Shown one piece after another: positions 1 to 9,041 of a stretch of DNA of 64,000 nucleotides; the stretch's first letter is position 1; each line of letters begins with the position of its first letter. Below the pieces are notes generated by a model. It was not told the DNA's origin. It ran no database searches and was given only the letters and a program-made list of their open reading frames with translations. Source of the stretch: an uncultured Coprococcus sp. (GTDB lineage: Bacteria; Bacillota; Clostridia; Lachnospirales; Lachnospiraceae); assembly GCA_900548215.1 (NCBI GenBank), contig URJI01000002.1:1-64000 (forward strand), given 5' to 3'. Both the position numbers and the translations under genes were made by a program.

Positions 1-59
<59 letters not shown>

Positions 60-60
<1 letters not shown>

Positions 61-243
61 AGTTTGTAAATCCTATGTCAGAAATCATACTAGCTTGTAT
101 TTTTCCTAACCATCTTTACTGTTATTGGTTTGTTGGATCTTTCGATCCGACGTTCTTGAAATTCTTGTTTGGAATTTCAGGGTTGTCATGTTGTTAATTT
201 TTCAAGGTTCTCTATGTTCTCGCCTCTCAGCGACAACTTCTAT
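60..243 (-). other. rRNA operon leader
   Basis: Transcribed spacer between the promoters and 16S. It contains two short hairpins, GAAATTC/GAATTTC (158-178) and GGATC/GATCC (137-150), plausible processing or antitermination structures. No credible protein-coding gene is seen here or in 244-460. Confidence 0.6.
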
Positions 244-272
244 ATGTTATCACATCCGAAGTTCTTTGTCAA
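244..272 (-). promoter_or_regulatory. rRNA promoter P2 (proximal)
   Basis: On the minus strand a perfect -35 (TTGACA, 267-272) and -10 TAACAT (244-249) are separated by exactly 17 bp. The spacer holds ACTTCGG, also present in the distal copy at 342-370. It fires toward the 16S gene. Confidence 0.85.
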
Positions 273-341
273 CAACTTTTTTATCTTTTTTCAAGACCTT
301 TTCGGTTGCTGATGTCTGACCTCTTCGGCGACAGCTTCTAA

Positions 342-370
342 ATACTACCACACCGAAGTGTGTATGTCAA
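342..370 (-). promoter_or_regulatory. rRNA promoter P1 (distal)
   Basis: Minus-strand TTGACA (365-370), 17-bp spacer, TAGTAT (342-347). The surrounding 60 bp is a diverged copy of the region around 244-272, both preceded by an A/T-rich UP-like tract, so the two promoters arose by tandem duplication. Confidence 0.85.
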
Positions 371-460
371 CAACTTTTTTCTTTTTTTCAACATCTCCAT
401 ATGATAAAGAAGAACTCAGCTATTGATCAATGCTGTTTACGACCAGCAAGTGAAACTATA

Positions 461-1159
461 CTAAATATCGCCCAATATGTCAACTACTATTTTCAAAAAA
501 ATATTCTTTTTATATACATATGACAAAACGTCGTTTCTATCTATCATTGACATCATCTCATTTCCCCAGGAAAACGCTGATAGAAATGTGATTACAAGCA
601 TCATAAGCCAAACAATGAGCATTCCCTGTACAAAGCCAAACAGAGCCCCACCCACTCTGTCTATTCCGCCAATAACAGGCACACCTGACAGGATATTTGA
701 AATACCCAGTGCTATAAGCAACACGATACCAACGATTGCCACTGTAAGAATATATGCTATACCACTCATAACCATATCCGTCAAATAATCTGTCACATAA
801 TCCAGATATTTTTCAGTATTATTATTTTTGACCGGATTCTTTTTATCTCCACTACGTATATAATCCTTCACTATCTCCGGCAAATTTATTTTCTCTATAT
901 AGTTTTCCTGTTCATATACAGACAGTTTGTCCCGGGCATCTTCAAAGCCAAGATTATTTTCTATCTTATTATGTACTACATTTCTAATCTCCGTATGTTT
1001 ACAGAGAAAGTCATCCACATATGGATTACATATATTTGCGAGCATTATTGCTCCAACTATCCCCACTGCGCTTACTGCGCTTTTTATCAGTCCGCGTCTA
1101 AGCCCAACAAGCACACATATAAGTACCACAGCTGCAGCTGAGAGGAGCATCAAATTCAT
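461..1159 (-). CDS. CvpA family membrane protein
   Basis: A 232-residue protein with the CvpA-type N-terminus: hydrophobic helix, then GLRRGLIKS, then a second helix. A polar loop (about 50-125) is followed by two or more further membrane segments, one with the Gly-rich GGIDRVGGALFGFVQG region typical of the family. CvpA proteins are inner-membrane proteins linked to colicin V production and envelope functions in other bacteria; the biochemical role is unsettled. The start has a good ribosome site (AGGGAGGG). It is the last gene of a probable three-gene minus-strand unit (LysM protein, propeller-like protein, cvpA) and lies 15 bp after its neighbour. Confidence 0.8.
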   Translation of the reverse strand: MNLMLLSAAAVVLICVLVGLRRGLIKSAVSAVGIVGAIMLANICNPYVDDFLCKHTEIRNVVHNKIENNLGFEDARDKLSVYEQENYIEKINLPEIVKDYIRSGDKKNPVKNNNTEKYLDYVTDYLTDMVMSGIAYILTVAIVGIVLLIALGISNILSGVPVIGGIDRVGGALFGFVQGMLIVWLMMLVITFLSAFSWGNEMMSMIDRNDVLSYVYKKNIFLKIVVDILGDI

Positions 1160-1174
1160 ATATACACACCCTCC

Positions 1175-2512
1175 CTACATTCCTTTTAACTGTATAGCCT
1201 GCGTTTCATTCTCAAATATAACCACATACTCTTCCTTATTGGAGTCCGGCACCACATTTACAAGATTCTTTTTAAAAGAATGCTGGAATTTTCTGCTTCC
1301 ATTCAATCTGAAAATCGAGCAATCCATATCTCCTAATACTATTATCTCATTCTCTGTTGCGTATATTTTCTCAAATGAATCGGCATAATCCATTTCCGAC
1401 TTGAGTTTTCCCGAATCATCATATACATACATTTTATACTTAGTTTTATTATCCTGATCAGATAAGGCAATATATCCTACACACGAAGAATTATAGAAAA
1501 CCCCCTGCATCTCTCTGGACTCCAAATCTATAACACTCTTCTCATCCGGTTTTTCTTTCATCGTATACATTCTTATATCTTTATTGCCAAAGCATGCGAT
1601 ATTGTCATTATCAATAAATTTCACTATAGGGTATATTGAATTATCAATAGCATAACTTCCCATCATTCTGTCAGCATTCTCATTCTGTCCAACAGACCCA
1701 AAGTTATACATGGCTATCACAGACTGAACCTGTGTTCCCTGGACTTTCATGTAACTTGTAACCAGTTTCTGGCCATCATTTGACAAATCCATATCCATTG
1801 GATATCCACTTTTTTCTATAGAAGTTTTAAGTTCATATATAACGCTGCTGTCTTTATCGTATCCATTTATATAATTCCCGTCTTCTCCTACAAGAACCAG
1901 GCTATACACCCCCTGTGAAGCGATATCCACATTCGATATATCATACGCCAGCGTCTGTCTGCTGACTTCGCCATCCGTATTAAATACATATACATCTTTT
2001 CCATTCATATCAGCCACAATTGCATAATCACCACACACCTCAGCGTGAGGCATCTTCATTGCATAACTGACATCCCATTTTATAACGCCTTTTTCATCTA
2101 TGTACGCTGCTCCATCTTTAGTGACCTTGAGCACATTTCCTGCAAAAACAAGATAATCAGCTATATTATCCCCAGAGGTTTCCGTGGAAGAAATAACTTT
2201 ATATTGGGTATACGTCTTTATCAAATTATATCTTATCAAAGCTGTTGCAAGCCCGGCTATAATCACTAACAAAGCTACAGTCATGATAAGTCTGCCCTTC
2301 TTCCCCATGGCCCGTCTGACTTCTATAACATTACTGTCTGTGCCATCTCGTCCTATGCGTTCATTTTCATCAGCACTATCATAATCCATATCATCAAGAT
2401 CAGCTTCTATATAATCAGCCTGTGCACTGTCTTTGCTTTCTTTCCCAATATCTTTGCTTTCTTTCCCAATGTATTTTTTATCTTTTTCATCTTTTTTTCT
2501 GAATAATTTCAT
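1175..2512 (-). CDS. Membrane-anchored beta-propeller-like protein (DUF5711-like)
   Basis: 445 residues. The N-terminus (1-70) is highly charged and contains a short repeat (IGKESKD twice); one membrane helix follows at about 75-95, then an extracytoplasmic domain of repeated beta-rich units with GDYAIVADMNGKDVYVF-like blades, reminiscent of PQQ/WD-type propellers. I place it tentatively with the Firmicutes DUF5711 proteins from memory; no catalytic motif is visible. The start follows GAGGAATAAAC. It sits between the LysM protein and cvpA in the same orientation, suggesting an envelope-associated role, which is inference. Confidence 0.6.
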   Translation of the reverse strand: MKLFRKKDEKDKKYIGKESKDIGKESKDSAQADYIEADLDDMDYDSADENERIGRDGTDSNVIEVRRAMGKKGRLIMTVALLVIIAGLATALIRYNLIKTYTQYKVISSTETSGDNIADYLVFAGNVLKVTKDGAAYIDEKGVIKWDVSYAMKMPHAEVCGDYAIVADMNGKDVYVFNTDGEVSRQTLAYDISNVDIASQGVYSLVLVGEDGNYINGYDKDSSVIYELKTSIEKSGYPMDMDLSNDGQKLVTSYMKVQGTQVQSVIAMYNFGSVGQNENADRMMGSYAIDNSIYPIVKFIDNDNIACFGNKDIRMYTMKEKPDEKSVIDLESREMQGVFYNSSCVGYIALSDQDNKTKYKMYVYDDSGKLKSEMDYADSFEKIYATENEIIVLGDMDCSIFRLNGSRKFQHSFKKNLVNVVPDSNKEEYVVIFENETQAIQLKGM

Positions 2513-2606
2513 GTTTATTCCTCTGTTTCTTTAACACCAGATCATTTTAATTCATCGTATATCTATTATCTTTGTCTATGTAAAAAGCACGCTCATTATA
2601 GCATTT

Positions 2607-3866
2607 TTAATCTATATTTGGAATAACCAATTTCTGTCCTTCATAGATTGGCTCATCTATGCCAAGTCCATTCGCAGACGCAATATCTTCAACTTTCTCC
2701 ACATCACCATACATTTTTATCGCTATGCTCACAAGAGTATCCCCCGTCTGCACAACATATATATTATCCCCACACTCTGTCATATCAGACTGTGTTTGAT
2801 CATGCGTCTTATCACTCTCTGTTTCCGATTCCGTCAGCACCGCACCGTCAGTCCCAACCTCAGCCGCATCAGTCCCAGCCTCAGCCGCATCAGTCAAATC
2901 TTTTTCTTCAAGTACACTATCTGACATCACGCTGTCTGCGGCAGCATCGTTTTTTTTCACACAATTTGCATCATCACTTACTGCATCCCGCCCTACAGAA
3001 TCTGACATGCGTCCGCTGTCCACAAACACCTGCACCTCACTGCGGTCATCCGAACTGCTTATCTTATCGCCAATCCTGTTTAATGTTTCAGGAGATATAT
3101 ACCACAGTGATCCCGCAGCAAGCGCACACACAACTGCAAAGCAGGCTGCAGCCTCGCCAATTCTATTTTTTCTTACCCCCATATTCCCAGTCTTGTCCTT
3201 CTGCCGAAAATTTTCCACCACAGTCTTGTCCTTTAGTAATAAATTATTCTGAGCCGCATCCAAAGAACTGTTTTTCCGACTTATTATGTAATTCTGCATT
3301 TTTTCATTTCTCACATAATAAATATAGTAACCTTTTTCCCTCATCCAGTCTCCATGTTGATAATAATAAAACGCCTCATCGCACTCGAGAGAATCCATAA
3401 GGAACAATAGTTTATCCTCTCCCTGGAAATTTTCTCTGTGCAATTTTTTCATTTGATCATTTATAAGCGCAGAAAAACCCATTCTGGACAAAAACCATCC
3501 AACTATCGCGAGGTCATCGAAATATTTGTTTATCTCTGAATATATGTTGCTCCACACGCCATCGCCAAAATGTATCACAGATATATCAAACTCTAGATTC
3601 TGAGCATCTACCGCCCCACTCACAAATATCACTTTTCCCTGTCCATCATCATACACTTTGCCAAGGAGAATCGCCCCACGACAGTTCATATTGCCCGGCG
3701 AAGCTATCTTTCTCAGATATGTCATGACATAATCTTCAACATATATTTTATAGTTTCCCGGCGCATTTCCCACCTGCCTGATATTCTTCGGCAATTCATA
3801 TCCGCATCTTCCAGCCGGCACATCTGCGCCACCTTCATTGGTCTCATCATATATAATCTCTATCAT
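2607..3866 (-). CDS. LysM protein with degenerate JAMM/MPN-like domain
   Basis: 419 residues from the ATG preceded by AGGAGGG; the longer reading frame upstream has no ribosome site. The N-terminal 190 residues resemble a JAMM/MPN fold: a region like GAILLGKV, then VGWFLSRMGFSA where active JAMM proteases have VGWYHSHPGF, then HREN and an FLMDSLECDEAF strand. The metal-binding H-x-H is replaced by L-x-R, so it should not bind zinc. A membrane helix (about 235-255), an Ala/Asp/Ser-rich linker with a short duplication (TDAAE-GTDAAE), and a C-terminal LysM domain (about 370-418, VVQTGDTLVSIA) follow. Topology suggests a cytoplasmic sensor or scaffold tethered to peptidoglycan, which is inference. 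Confidence 0.7.
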   Translation of the reverse strand: MIEIIYDETNEGGADVPAGRCGYELPKNIRQVGNAPGNYKIYVEDYVMTYLRKIASPGNMNCRGAILLGKVYDDGQGKVIFVSGAVDAQNLEFDISVIHFGDGVWSNIYSEINKYFDDLAIVGWFLSRMGFSALINDQMKKLHRENFQGEDKLLFLMDSLECDEAFYYYQHGDWMREKGYYIYYVRNEKMQNYIISRKNSSLDAAQNNLLLKDKTVVENFRQKDKTGNMGVRKNRIGEAAACFAVVCALAAGSLWYISPETLNRIGDKISSSDDRSEVQVFVDSGRMSDSVGRDAVSDDANCVKKNDAAADSVMSDSVLEEKDLTDAAEAGTDAAEVGTDGAVLTESETESDKTHDQTQSDMTECGDNIYVVQTGDTLVSIAIKMYGDVEKVEDIASANGLGIDEPIYEGQKLVIPNID

Positions 3867-4086
3867 TGAAGTCCACCCTCCTGTTAAACTTTGTAGACTG
3901 AATGATAGCATTTTTAATAAATATTTTTATAGAAAAAACTGTCACATTTTGTTCTGTATCGTTCCTTTTTTTTCTGTCAATTACTACATATATCCCCATT
4001 CAGATTCAAGAACATGATCCGCCATGTGTAAACTTTGCAAATTTTGGAAATACTCTATACTATAAACAATCACCCAGGAGTTGTGT

Positions 4087-4641
4087 ATGAACACATCAAA
4101 AAAGAAAGCCTGTCAAACTGAATATTTCAATCCCGAAAATCCAGATGCAAGCAGACTCATTTCCTCCAGGATATCACGTCTCTTGTCTCAAGAAAAATAC
4201 AACACAGATGACATTGTTGTACTTTGCATCGGAACAGACAGGGCAACAGGCGACGCTCTGGGACCTATAACAGGAAGTCTGCTCACCCAAGCATGCGGCA
4301 CCTGTAATATATATGGAACCCTGAAAAACCCTGTACATGCTCTGAATCTGAGAGAAAACATCCGCAGCATCTACGCAACGCACGATTCCCCCACAGTAAT
4401 TGCCATTGATGCCTCCCTTGGAAATCATTCCGATGTCGGTCTTATAACTCTCTCAAGTGCACCTTTATACCCCGGAATAGGTGTAAACAAAAAACTCCCG
4501 GCGATTGGAGATATCTCCATCACCGGGATTGTAAATCTTTCTGGAAAGCCTGGACTAAGTCTTTTGCAGAGCACCAGGCTGTACACTGTGAGCACCATGG
4601 CCACTTGCATAGCCAGGTCTCTGTTAAATATCATAAACTGA
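4087..4641 (+). CDS. yyaC: Spore protein YyaC family (DUF1256)
   Basis: 184 residues; the ATG at 4087 is six bases after AGGAG, while the upstream TTG abuts the ribosome site. The sequence contains the family hallmarks LCIGTDRATGDALGP, a YGTLKNPVHALNL stretch and AIDASLG, and ends with a conserved G-V-N-K-x-L-P-x-I-G-D segment. YyaC proteins have a peptidase-like fold related to the germination protease GPR and are linked to sporulation. It is monocistronic, divergent from the LysM gene and convergent with the coiled-coil gene. Confidence 0.85.
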   Translation: MNTSKKKACQTEYFNPENPDASRLISSRISRLLSQEKYNTDDIVVLCIGTDRATGDALGPITGSLLTQACGTCNIYGTLKNPVHALNLRENIRSIYATHDSPTVIAIDASLGNHSDVGLITLSSAPLYPGIGVNKKLPAIGDISITGIVNLSGKPGLSLLQSTRLYTVSTMATCIARSLLNIIN

Positions 4642-4674
4642 TATTATATACGAGTCGATCAACTTGCAGATATA

Positions 4675-5787
4675 CTAATTCTCTCCTTTGTACACCTCGA
4701 TAGCACCAGATACAGTGCTGGCTGTGCCTTCCTCCATAATAGCTATAAGATCAGCAAGCTTCTCCTCTGTGCAGAGATCCCTTCCCAAGAATGTGACATA
4801 ACTGTCAGTCAGATGACTCTGCATATTGGCAAGATCTCCTTCCATAGCATTAATTTTCTCGTCAAGCACTTTCAATTCTTCCTTGAGTGAATCTATCTTC
4901 GGCTGTCTTCTTCCGGTTATCTCATCCGTGATAACCTGTTTTGTATCATTTTCAAATACCTTTATAGCTTCGAGTTTTCTGTTGCTAATCTCTTCTCTCT
5001 CCGCTTCAAGCTCACTGAGTTTTTCATCGTACTTTCCAAGATTATATACACTCTCATCCTTATCTCTTGTTATAGAATTCTTAATCACATTAATCTGTCT
5101 GTTATTCGCCTTGATCTTATTTCTAAGTGCCCTGCCCTCTTTTACAATTTCCAGATGCTTTACTTTTGCAGCATTAAAAATTATAAAGTAAATTATAAAT
5201 TCAAATATAATTATAGCCATGCTTATAACAATATACGCCAATGTGTGAACGCCCGTCTTAAACACCGTATACGAAAGTACCGCCGACACAAGTGCAGGTA
5301 CGCCACCACAAAACAGTAGTATAAGCAGAAGCAGTTTGAATATCTCTCCAGCCCCGCTTGGAGCAAACATACAATAGAAGAAACCCGTATTGCAGAACCC
5401 CGATACATGATTCTGCTTAAAGAGTTCCTTTGCCTGAAGCTTCAGCTGCCGGTTGCTCTCATTGAGAGATGCCGTCTCACTCTCTATCCTGTTGCCCATA
5501 CGTTCACTTTTTTTCTTATCTTTCTTAGACTGAAGCTGTCTTATCTTAGCGCCATTTGCCGAAAGCTGCTCATCATATCCATCTTCTATCTCATTCTTTC
5601 TATTCTTCAACGTAGAACTGATTTCTTCTGCAAGTCCCTTCTCCTCCTGAGAGATGCTGCGGGAAGTCTTTTTCTGTGTGCTTCTCGCCTGATCCAGATT
5701 GTCCTGCATATCATCAATTGCAACAACCAGTTCCTTTGCCTTTATAAGATATTCCTGATTTTCCTGGAAAACATTGTCCGATCCCAT
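4675..5787 (-). CDS. Coiled-coil membrane protein, unknown function
   Basis: 370 residues. Long charged coiled coils at about 10-125 and 215-330 flank a central hydrophobic block (about 130-215) with two or three membrane helices. C-terminal part: a short globular tail with FLGRDLCTEEKLADLIAIMEEG. Start follows GGAGG. I recognise no family motif. The symmetric coil-membrane-coil arrangement suggests a structural or membrane-organising role; this is inference. Confidence 0.55.
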   Translation of the reverse strand: MGSDNVFQENQEYLIKAKELVVAIDDMQDNLDQARSTQKKTSRSISQEEKGLAEEISSTLKNRKNEIEDGYDEQLSANGAKIRQLQSKKDKKKSERMGNRIESETASLNESNRQLKLQAKELFKQNHVSGFCNTGFFYCMFAPSGAGEIFKLLLLILLFCGGVPALVSAVLSYTVFKTGVHTLAYIVISMAIIIFEFIIYFIIFNAAKVKHLEIVKEGRALRNKIKANNRQINVIKNSITRDKDESVYNLGKYDEKLSELEAEREEISNRKLEAIKVFENDTKQVITDEITGRRQPKIDSLKEELKVLDEKINAMEGDLANMQSHLTDSYVTFLGRDLCTEEKLADLIAIMEEGTASTVSGAIEVYKGEN

Positions 5788-6085
5788 ACAGACCTCCTTT
5801 ATTTTCTTTGCATATTATCTTTATAATAACAAATGGTCAATTATTTAACAACAGAATTTTACAAAATCAGACTTATCACAGCATTGTTGTCTTATATTCT
5901 GAAAATGTCGTAGCGTAAACCCATTTTCACCATTTTAATCACTCTATTTTCACAGTTTATTAATTGAAACTGACACAAATATATTCTATAATCTAATTAT
6001 ACATTGTGGGGTGTTTAATCTGTTTATGCATATCGTAAGAACGACTGCTTAAACAACACTGACTGATTTTACAAGGAGAAGCTAC
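5788..6085. other. Intergenic region with one promoter
   Basis: About 300 bp between divergent genes. Apart from the promoter at 5964-5992 I see no gene or RNA motif. Confidence 0.5.
5964..5992 (+). promoter_or_regulatory. Sigma-A promoter for the CBS protein gene
   Basis: TTGAAA (5964-5969), 17-bp spacer, TATAAT (5987-5992), about 94 bp before the CBS start codon. Confidence 0.7.
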
Positions 6086-6487
6086 ATGAATATTTTATTT
6101 TTTCTCACACCGAAAAGTGAGGTTGCATACATTGAGGACACTTTTTCTCTTAGACAGATACTCGAGAAGATGGAGATACATCGTTATTCCGCAATTCCGA
6201 TTCTATCCAACACAGGTGAATATGTCGGAACCATAACAGAGGGTGACATTTTATGGTACTGCAAGCGCAATTCAATGAATGCACTGAAAACAGCGGAGAA
6301 CATATTTTTGGCTGACATTCCAAAGAAGTTTGAATACGCTTCAGTATCCATCAATTCCAACATGGAGGATCTGATTGCAAGAGCCATGGCTCAGAACTTT
6401 GTTCCTGTTGTAGATGACCAGAACAAATTCATAGGTATAGTTACAAGAAAAGATATCATCGGATACTGCTACAAAAAACTAAAATAG
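6086..6487 (+). CDS. Stand-alone tandem CBS-domain protein
   Basis: 133 residues made of two CBS repeats: the first with RYSAIPILSNTGEYVGTITEGDIL (about 32-58), the second with NFVPVVDDQNKFIGIVTRKDII (about 103-125). Such pairs bind adenine nucleotides or similar ligands. There is no fused effector domain, so the partner is unknown. Strong ribosome site (AAGGAG), own promoter and own terminator: a single-gene unit. Confidence 0.85.
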   Translation: MNILFFLTPKSEVAYIEDTFSLRQILEKMEIHRYSAIPILSNTGEYVGTITEGDILWYCKRNSMNALKTAENIFLADIPKKFEYASVSINSNMEDLIARAMAQNFVPVVDDQNKFIGIVTRKDIIGYCYKKLK

Positions 6488-6518
6488 GGGTTGCAAAAGC
6501 AACCCCTCATTTTTTTGC
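6487..6518 (+). terminator. Intrinsic terminator of the CBS gene
   Basis: GGGGTTGC-aaaa-GCAACCCC followed by TCAT and seven T residues; begins at the stop codon. Confidence 0.9.
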
Positions 6519-6542
6519 TGCAGACTCTTTGCAGCGTATATA

Positions 6543-8204
6543 TTAAATTTCTCCGGTTCTGTTCACCGCACTTACAAGAGCGTGTACCGATGCATCTATG
6601 ATATCATCCTTTATTCCAGCTCCCCATGTAACAGTTCCATCTTTCTTCTCTATACCTACATACGCAACCGCCTGTGAGTTTGATCCAGACTGAAGAGAAT
6701 GTTCCTCATAGCACACAACCTTAAACTGTATGTTAAAATGTTTCTTAATGGCATTGCTGACAGCATCAAGTCGTCCGTTTCCTTTGCCATGATATACCTT
6801 CTTCTCGCCATTCTTGAGTATGGTTATCTCTGTCGATATTCCATCTCCCTGCACAAAATGGTTTTCAAGCATCTTTATAGGTCCATCAATATTTACGTAT
6901 GTATTCTGGAATATATCAAGCACCTCTTTAGGACTGAGTTCCTTGTGCTCCTTGTCAGATACATCCTTAACAGTATAGCCCAGATCCTCCCTGAATTTGG
7001 CAGGAAGGTCAAATCCATATTTCGTCTGAAGGATGAATCCGATTCCTCCTTTTCCTGACTGGCTGTTTATTCTGATGACATCTCCGTCATATTTTCTTCC
7101 TATATCCTCAGGATTAAGCGGCAGATATGGGCATGTCCACATTCCATCCCCCTGCTCTTTTCTAAACTTCATTCCCTTTGCTATTGCATCCTGGTGAGAA
7201 CCTGAGAATGCCGCAAATACAAGCTTACCTGTGTATGGAGAGCGTTCATAAACCTTCATTCCGGTTACCCTCTCATACATCTCTGTAAGACTAGGAATAT
7301 CGCTAAGATCAATTTCAGGGTCAACCCCATGTGTAAACATATTCATACAGAGAGTTATGACATCGACATTTCCTGTCCTCTCTCCATTTCCAAATAACGT
7401 TCCCTCTATTCTATCAGCACCAGCAAGTATTCCAAGCTCTGCATCAGCCACACCACAGCCTCTGTCATTGTGCGGATGAAGTGAAAGTATCACATTCTCT
7501 CTGTCATGCAGATTCTTGCTCATATATTCTATCTGGCTTGCATATACATGCGGAAGCGACATCTCCACCGTTGCAGGAAGATTGATTATAACCTTCCTGT
7601 CAGGCGTCGGTTTCCACACGTCTATAACTGCGTTGCACACCTCAAGTGCATAATCAATCTCTGTTCCTGTAAAGCTCTCAGGGGAATATTCAAAACGATA
7701 TGGCACACCATAGTCATCGGCCATCTTATTGAGGAGTTCCGCACCGTCAACAGCAATCTTAAGTATCTCCTCTTTTGTTTTCCTGAACACCTGCTGTCTC
7801 TGTGCAAATGATGTTGAATTATACAGATGAACTATAACATTCTTTGCACCCTCTATAGCTTTAAAAGTCTTCTCTATAATATGTGGTCTTGCCTGTGTAA
7901 GCACCTGTATCGTAACATCATCAGGTATGAGATCCTGTTCTATAAGGGTTCGGCAAAATTCGTACTCAGTCTCAGATGCTGCTGGAAATCCAATCTCAAT
8001 CTCCTTAAAGCCTATTTTTACAAGCGCTTTGAAAAACTCAAGCTTCTCATCAAGGCTCATAGGCACTATCAGAGCCTGGTTTCCGTCTCTCAGGTCAACA
8101 CTGCACCATATAGGTGCCTTATCAATATACTCCTTGTTCACCCAGTCCGTAGACTGTACCGGCGGCATAAAATATCCACGCTTGTAATTCTGATAATTCT
8201 TCAT
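6543..8204 (-). CDS. leuA: 2-isopropylmalate synthase
   Basis: 553 residues. LeuA condenses 2-oxoisovalerate with acetyl-CoA, the first committed step of leucine synthesis. The N-terminus carries the family stretch FMPPVQSTDWVNKEY; catalytic-barrel motifs SVDLRDGNQAL (residues about 35-45) and HPHNDRG (metal site) are present, and the C-terminal allosteric region ends SNSQAVAYVGIEKKDG. Length fits the long form of the enzyme. Start has AGGAGG. The gene stands alone behind a Leu-type T-box leader, so expression should rise when tRNA-Leu is uncharged. Confidence 0.95.
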   Translation of the reverse strand: MKNYQNYKRGYFMPPVQSTDWVNKEYIDKAPIWCSVDLRDGNQALIVPMSLDEKLEFFKALVKIGFKEIEIGFPAASETEYEFCRTLIEQDLIPDDVTIQVLTQARPHIIEKTFKAIEGAKNVIVHLYNSTSFAQRQQVFRKTKEEILKIAVDGAELLNKMADDYGVPYRFEYSPESFTGTEIDYALEVCNAVIDVWKPTPDRKVIINLPATVEMSLPHVYASQIEYMSKNLHDRENVILSLHPHNDRGCGVADAELGILAGADRIEGTLFGNGERTGNVDVITLCMNMFTHGVDPEIDLSDIPSLTEMYERVTGMKVYERSPYTGKLVFAAFSGSHQDAIAKGMKFRKEQGDGMWTCPYLPLNPEDIGRKYDGDVIRINSQSGKGGIGFILQTKYGFDLPAKFREDLGYTVKDVSDKEHKELSPKEVLDIFQNTYVNIDGPIKMLENHFVQGDGISTEITILKNGEKKVYHGKGNGRLDAVSNAIKKHFNIQFKVVCYEEHSLQSGSNSQAVAYVGIEKKDGTVTWGAGIKDDIIDASVHALVSAVNRTGEI

Positions 8205-8293
8205 TGATAAATCCTCCTGATTCTAAAATATTAACATAAAACTACTTAAAGGATTCTGTAACGCACCCTGATATCGTCATGTGAACATTGCAT

Positions 8294-8564
8294 AAAAAAA
8301 ACTCACATCTCCTAACCATATAGAGACGTAAGTTACGCGGTACCACTCTATTTCATACTTATAGTATGCTCTCGTTACAGATACAGATATGAAATCTTAT
8401 ATCCTCCTGCTATAACGGTCAGGCTCCGTCCCATCCTACTTGTAAAGTTTTCAGCGGGCAGCTCCAAGGCGAGTTCAAATCCTGTCGACCATTGCCTCGC
8501 ACCATCCGGCAACTCTCTGAATATCTCCAGAACTCTACTACTCCTCTTCATCGCATTATCTAGG
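8294..8564 (-). promoter_or_regulatory. T-box riboswitch leader, probably leucine specific
   Basis: On the minus strand the T-box core AGAGTGGTACCGCG is at 8336-8349, preceded by the typical Stem I apical sequence AGAGAG..GCCGG.TGGTGCGAGGCAA. The terminator stem is 8300-8334 with a run of seven A on the plus strand (U tract). A CTC triplet in TTTGAACTCGCC (8471-8473) is the likely specifier, matching leucine and the downstream leuA. The specifier assignment is from position, not a folded model. Confidence 0.88.
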
Positions 8565-8568
8565 TCTG

Positions 8569-8598
8569 ACTCTAACACATCACTGTGCCAGATGTCAA
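8569..8598 (-). promoter_or_regulatory. Probable promoter of the T-box/leuA transcript
   Basis: Minus-strand TTGACA (8593-8598) and TAGAGT (8569-8574) with an 18-bp spacer, just upstream of the T-box Stem I. Confidence 0.6.
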
Positions 8599-8625
8599 CC
8601 CCTATTCTATATCTATATGGCAGGA

Positions 8626-8775
8626 TTACCATACAATAAATCTCTTATTCTTCAGTGAGCTTCCGCCAGCAGTAAGCATAAGTATTCCAACAACAAGTCC
8701 TGTCACTATAGTTATAACTCCAAGTGCAATATTAAGTGCTCCCACTTTCTTCATAGTTGTATATGCTTTCTCCAT
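8626..8775 (-). CDS. Small single-helix membrane protein (49 aa)
   Basis: A short gene with a strong ribosome site (AAAGGAG, 9-base spacing). The product starts MEKAYTTMKKVG, has one long membrane helix (about residues 12-36, LNIALGVITIVTGLVVG) and a basic tail. Function unknown. It ends just upstream of the leuA promoter, so the two are probably transcribed separately, although read-through is possible. Confidence 0.6.
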   Translation of the reverse strand: MEKAYTTMKKVGALNIALGVITIVTGLVVGILMLTAGGSSLKNKRFIVW

Positions 8776-8993
8776 ATCTATATGCTCCTTTCAGACTGAT
8801 ATTCCAATTCACATACATACAACAGAAATCTATTATATGCCATTAGCCTTTGTAATTATATCATGTTAAACTATTTCTTACAACTCAAAAGTTAAAGTTC
8901 TATACAAAGTCTACTCAATACCATTATCCAATTTTCGACATTTTACTTTATCTGCCTCCTGTGCTAGAATGGCATTGTTTTATATCAATCTAT

Positions 8994-9025
8994 CGCCAGA
9001 TCACTATAAAGCTTCTGGCGTTTTT
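8994..9025 (+). terminator. Terminator-like hairpin in the ung leader
   Basis: CGCCAGA (8994-9000) pairs with TCTGGCG (9014-9020), followed by five T; the T run merges with the AAGGAGG ribosome site of ung. A TAGAAT -10-like box lies at 8965-8970, so the hairpin would sit inside a short leader and could attenuate ung. Confidence 0.6.
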
Positions 9026-9041
9026 AAGGAGGATGAGAAGC

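Noticed and set aside
2648..3400. 250-residue plus-strand frame
   Set aside because: Antisense shadow of the LysM gene; low-complexity His/Ser/Gln composition and no ribosome site.
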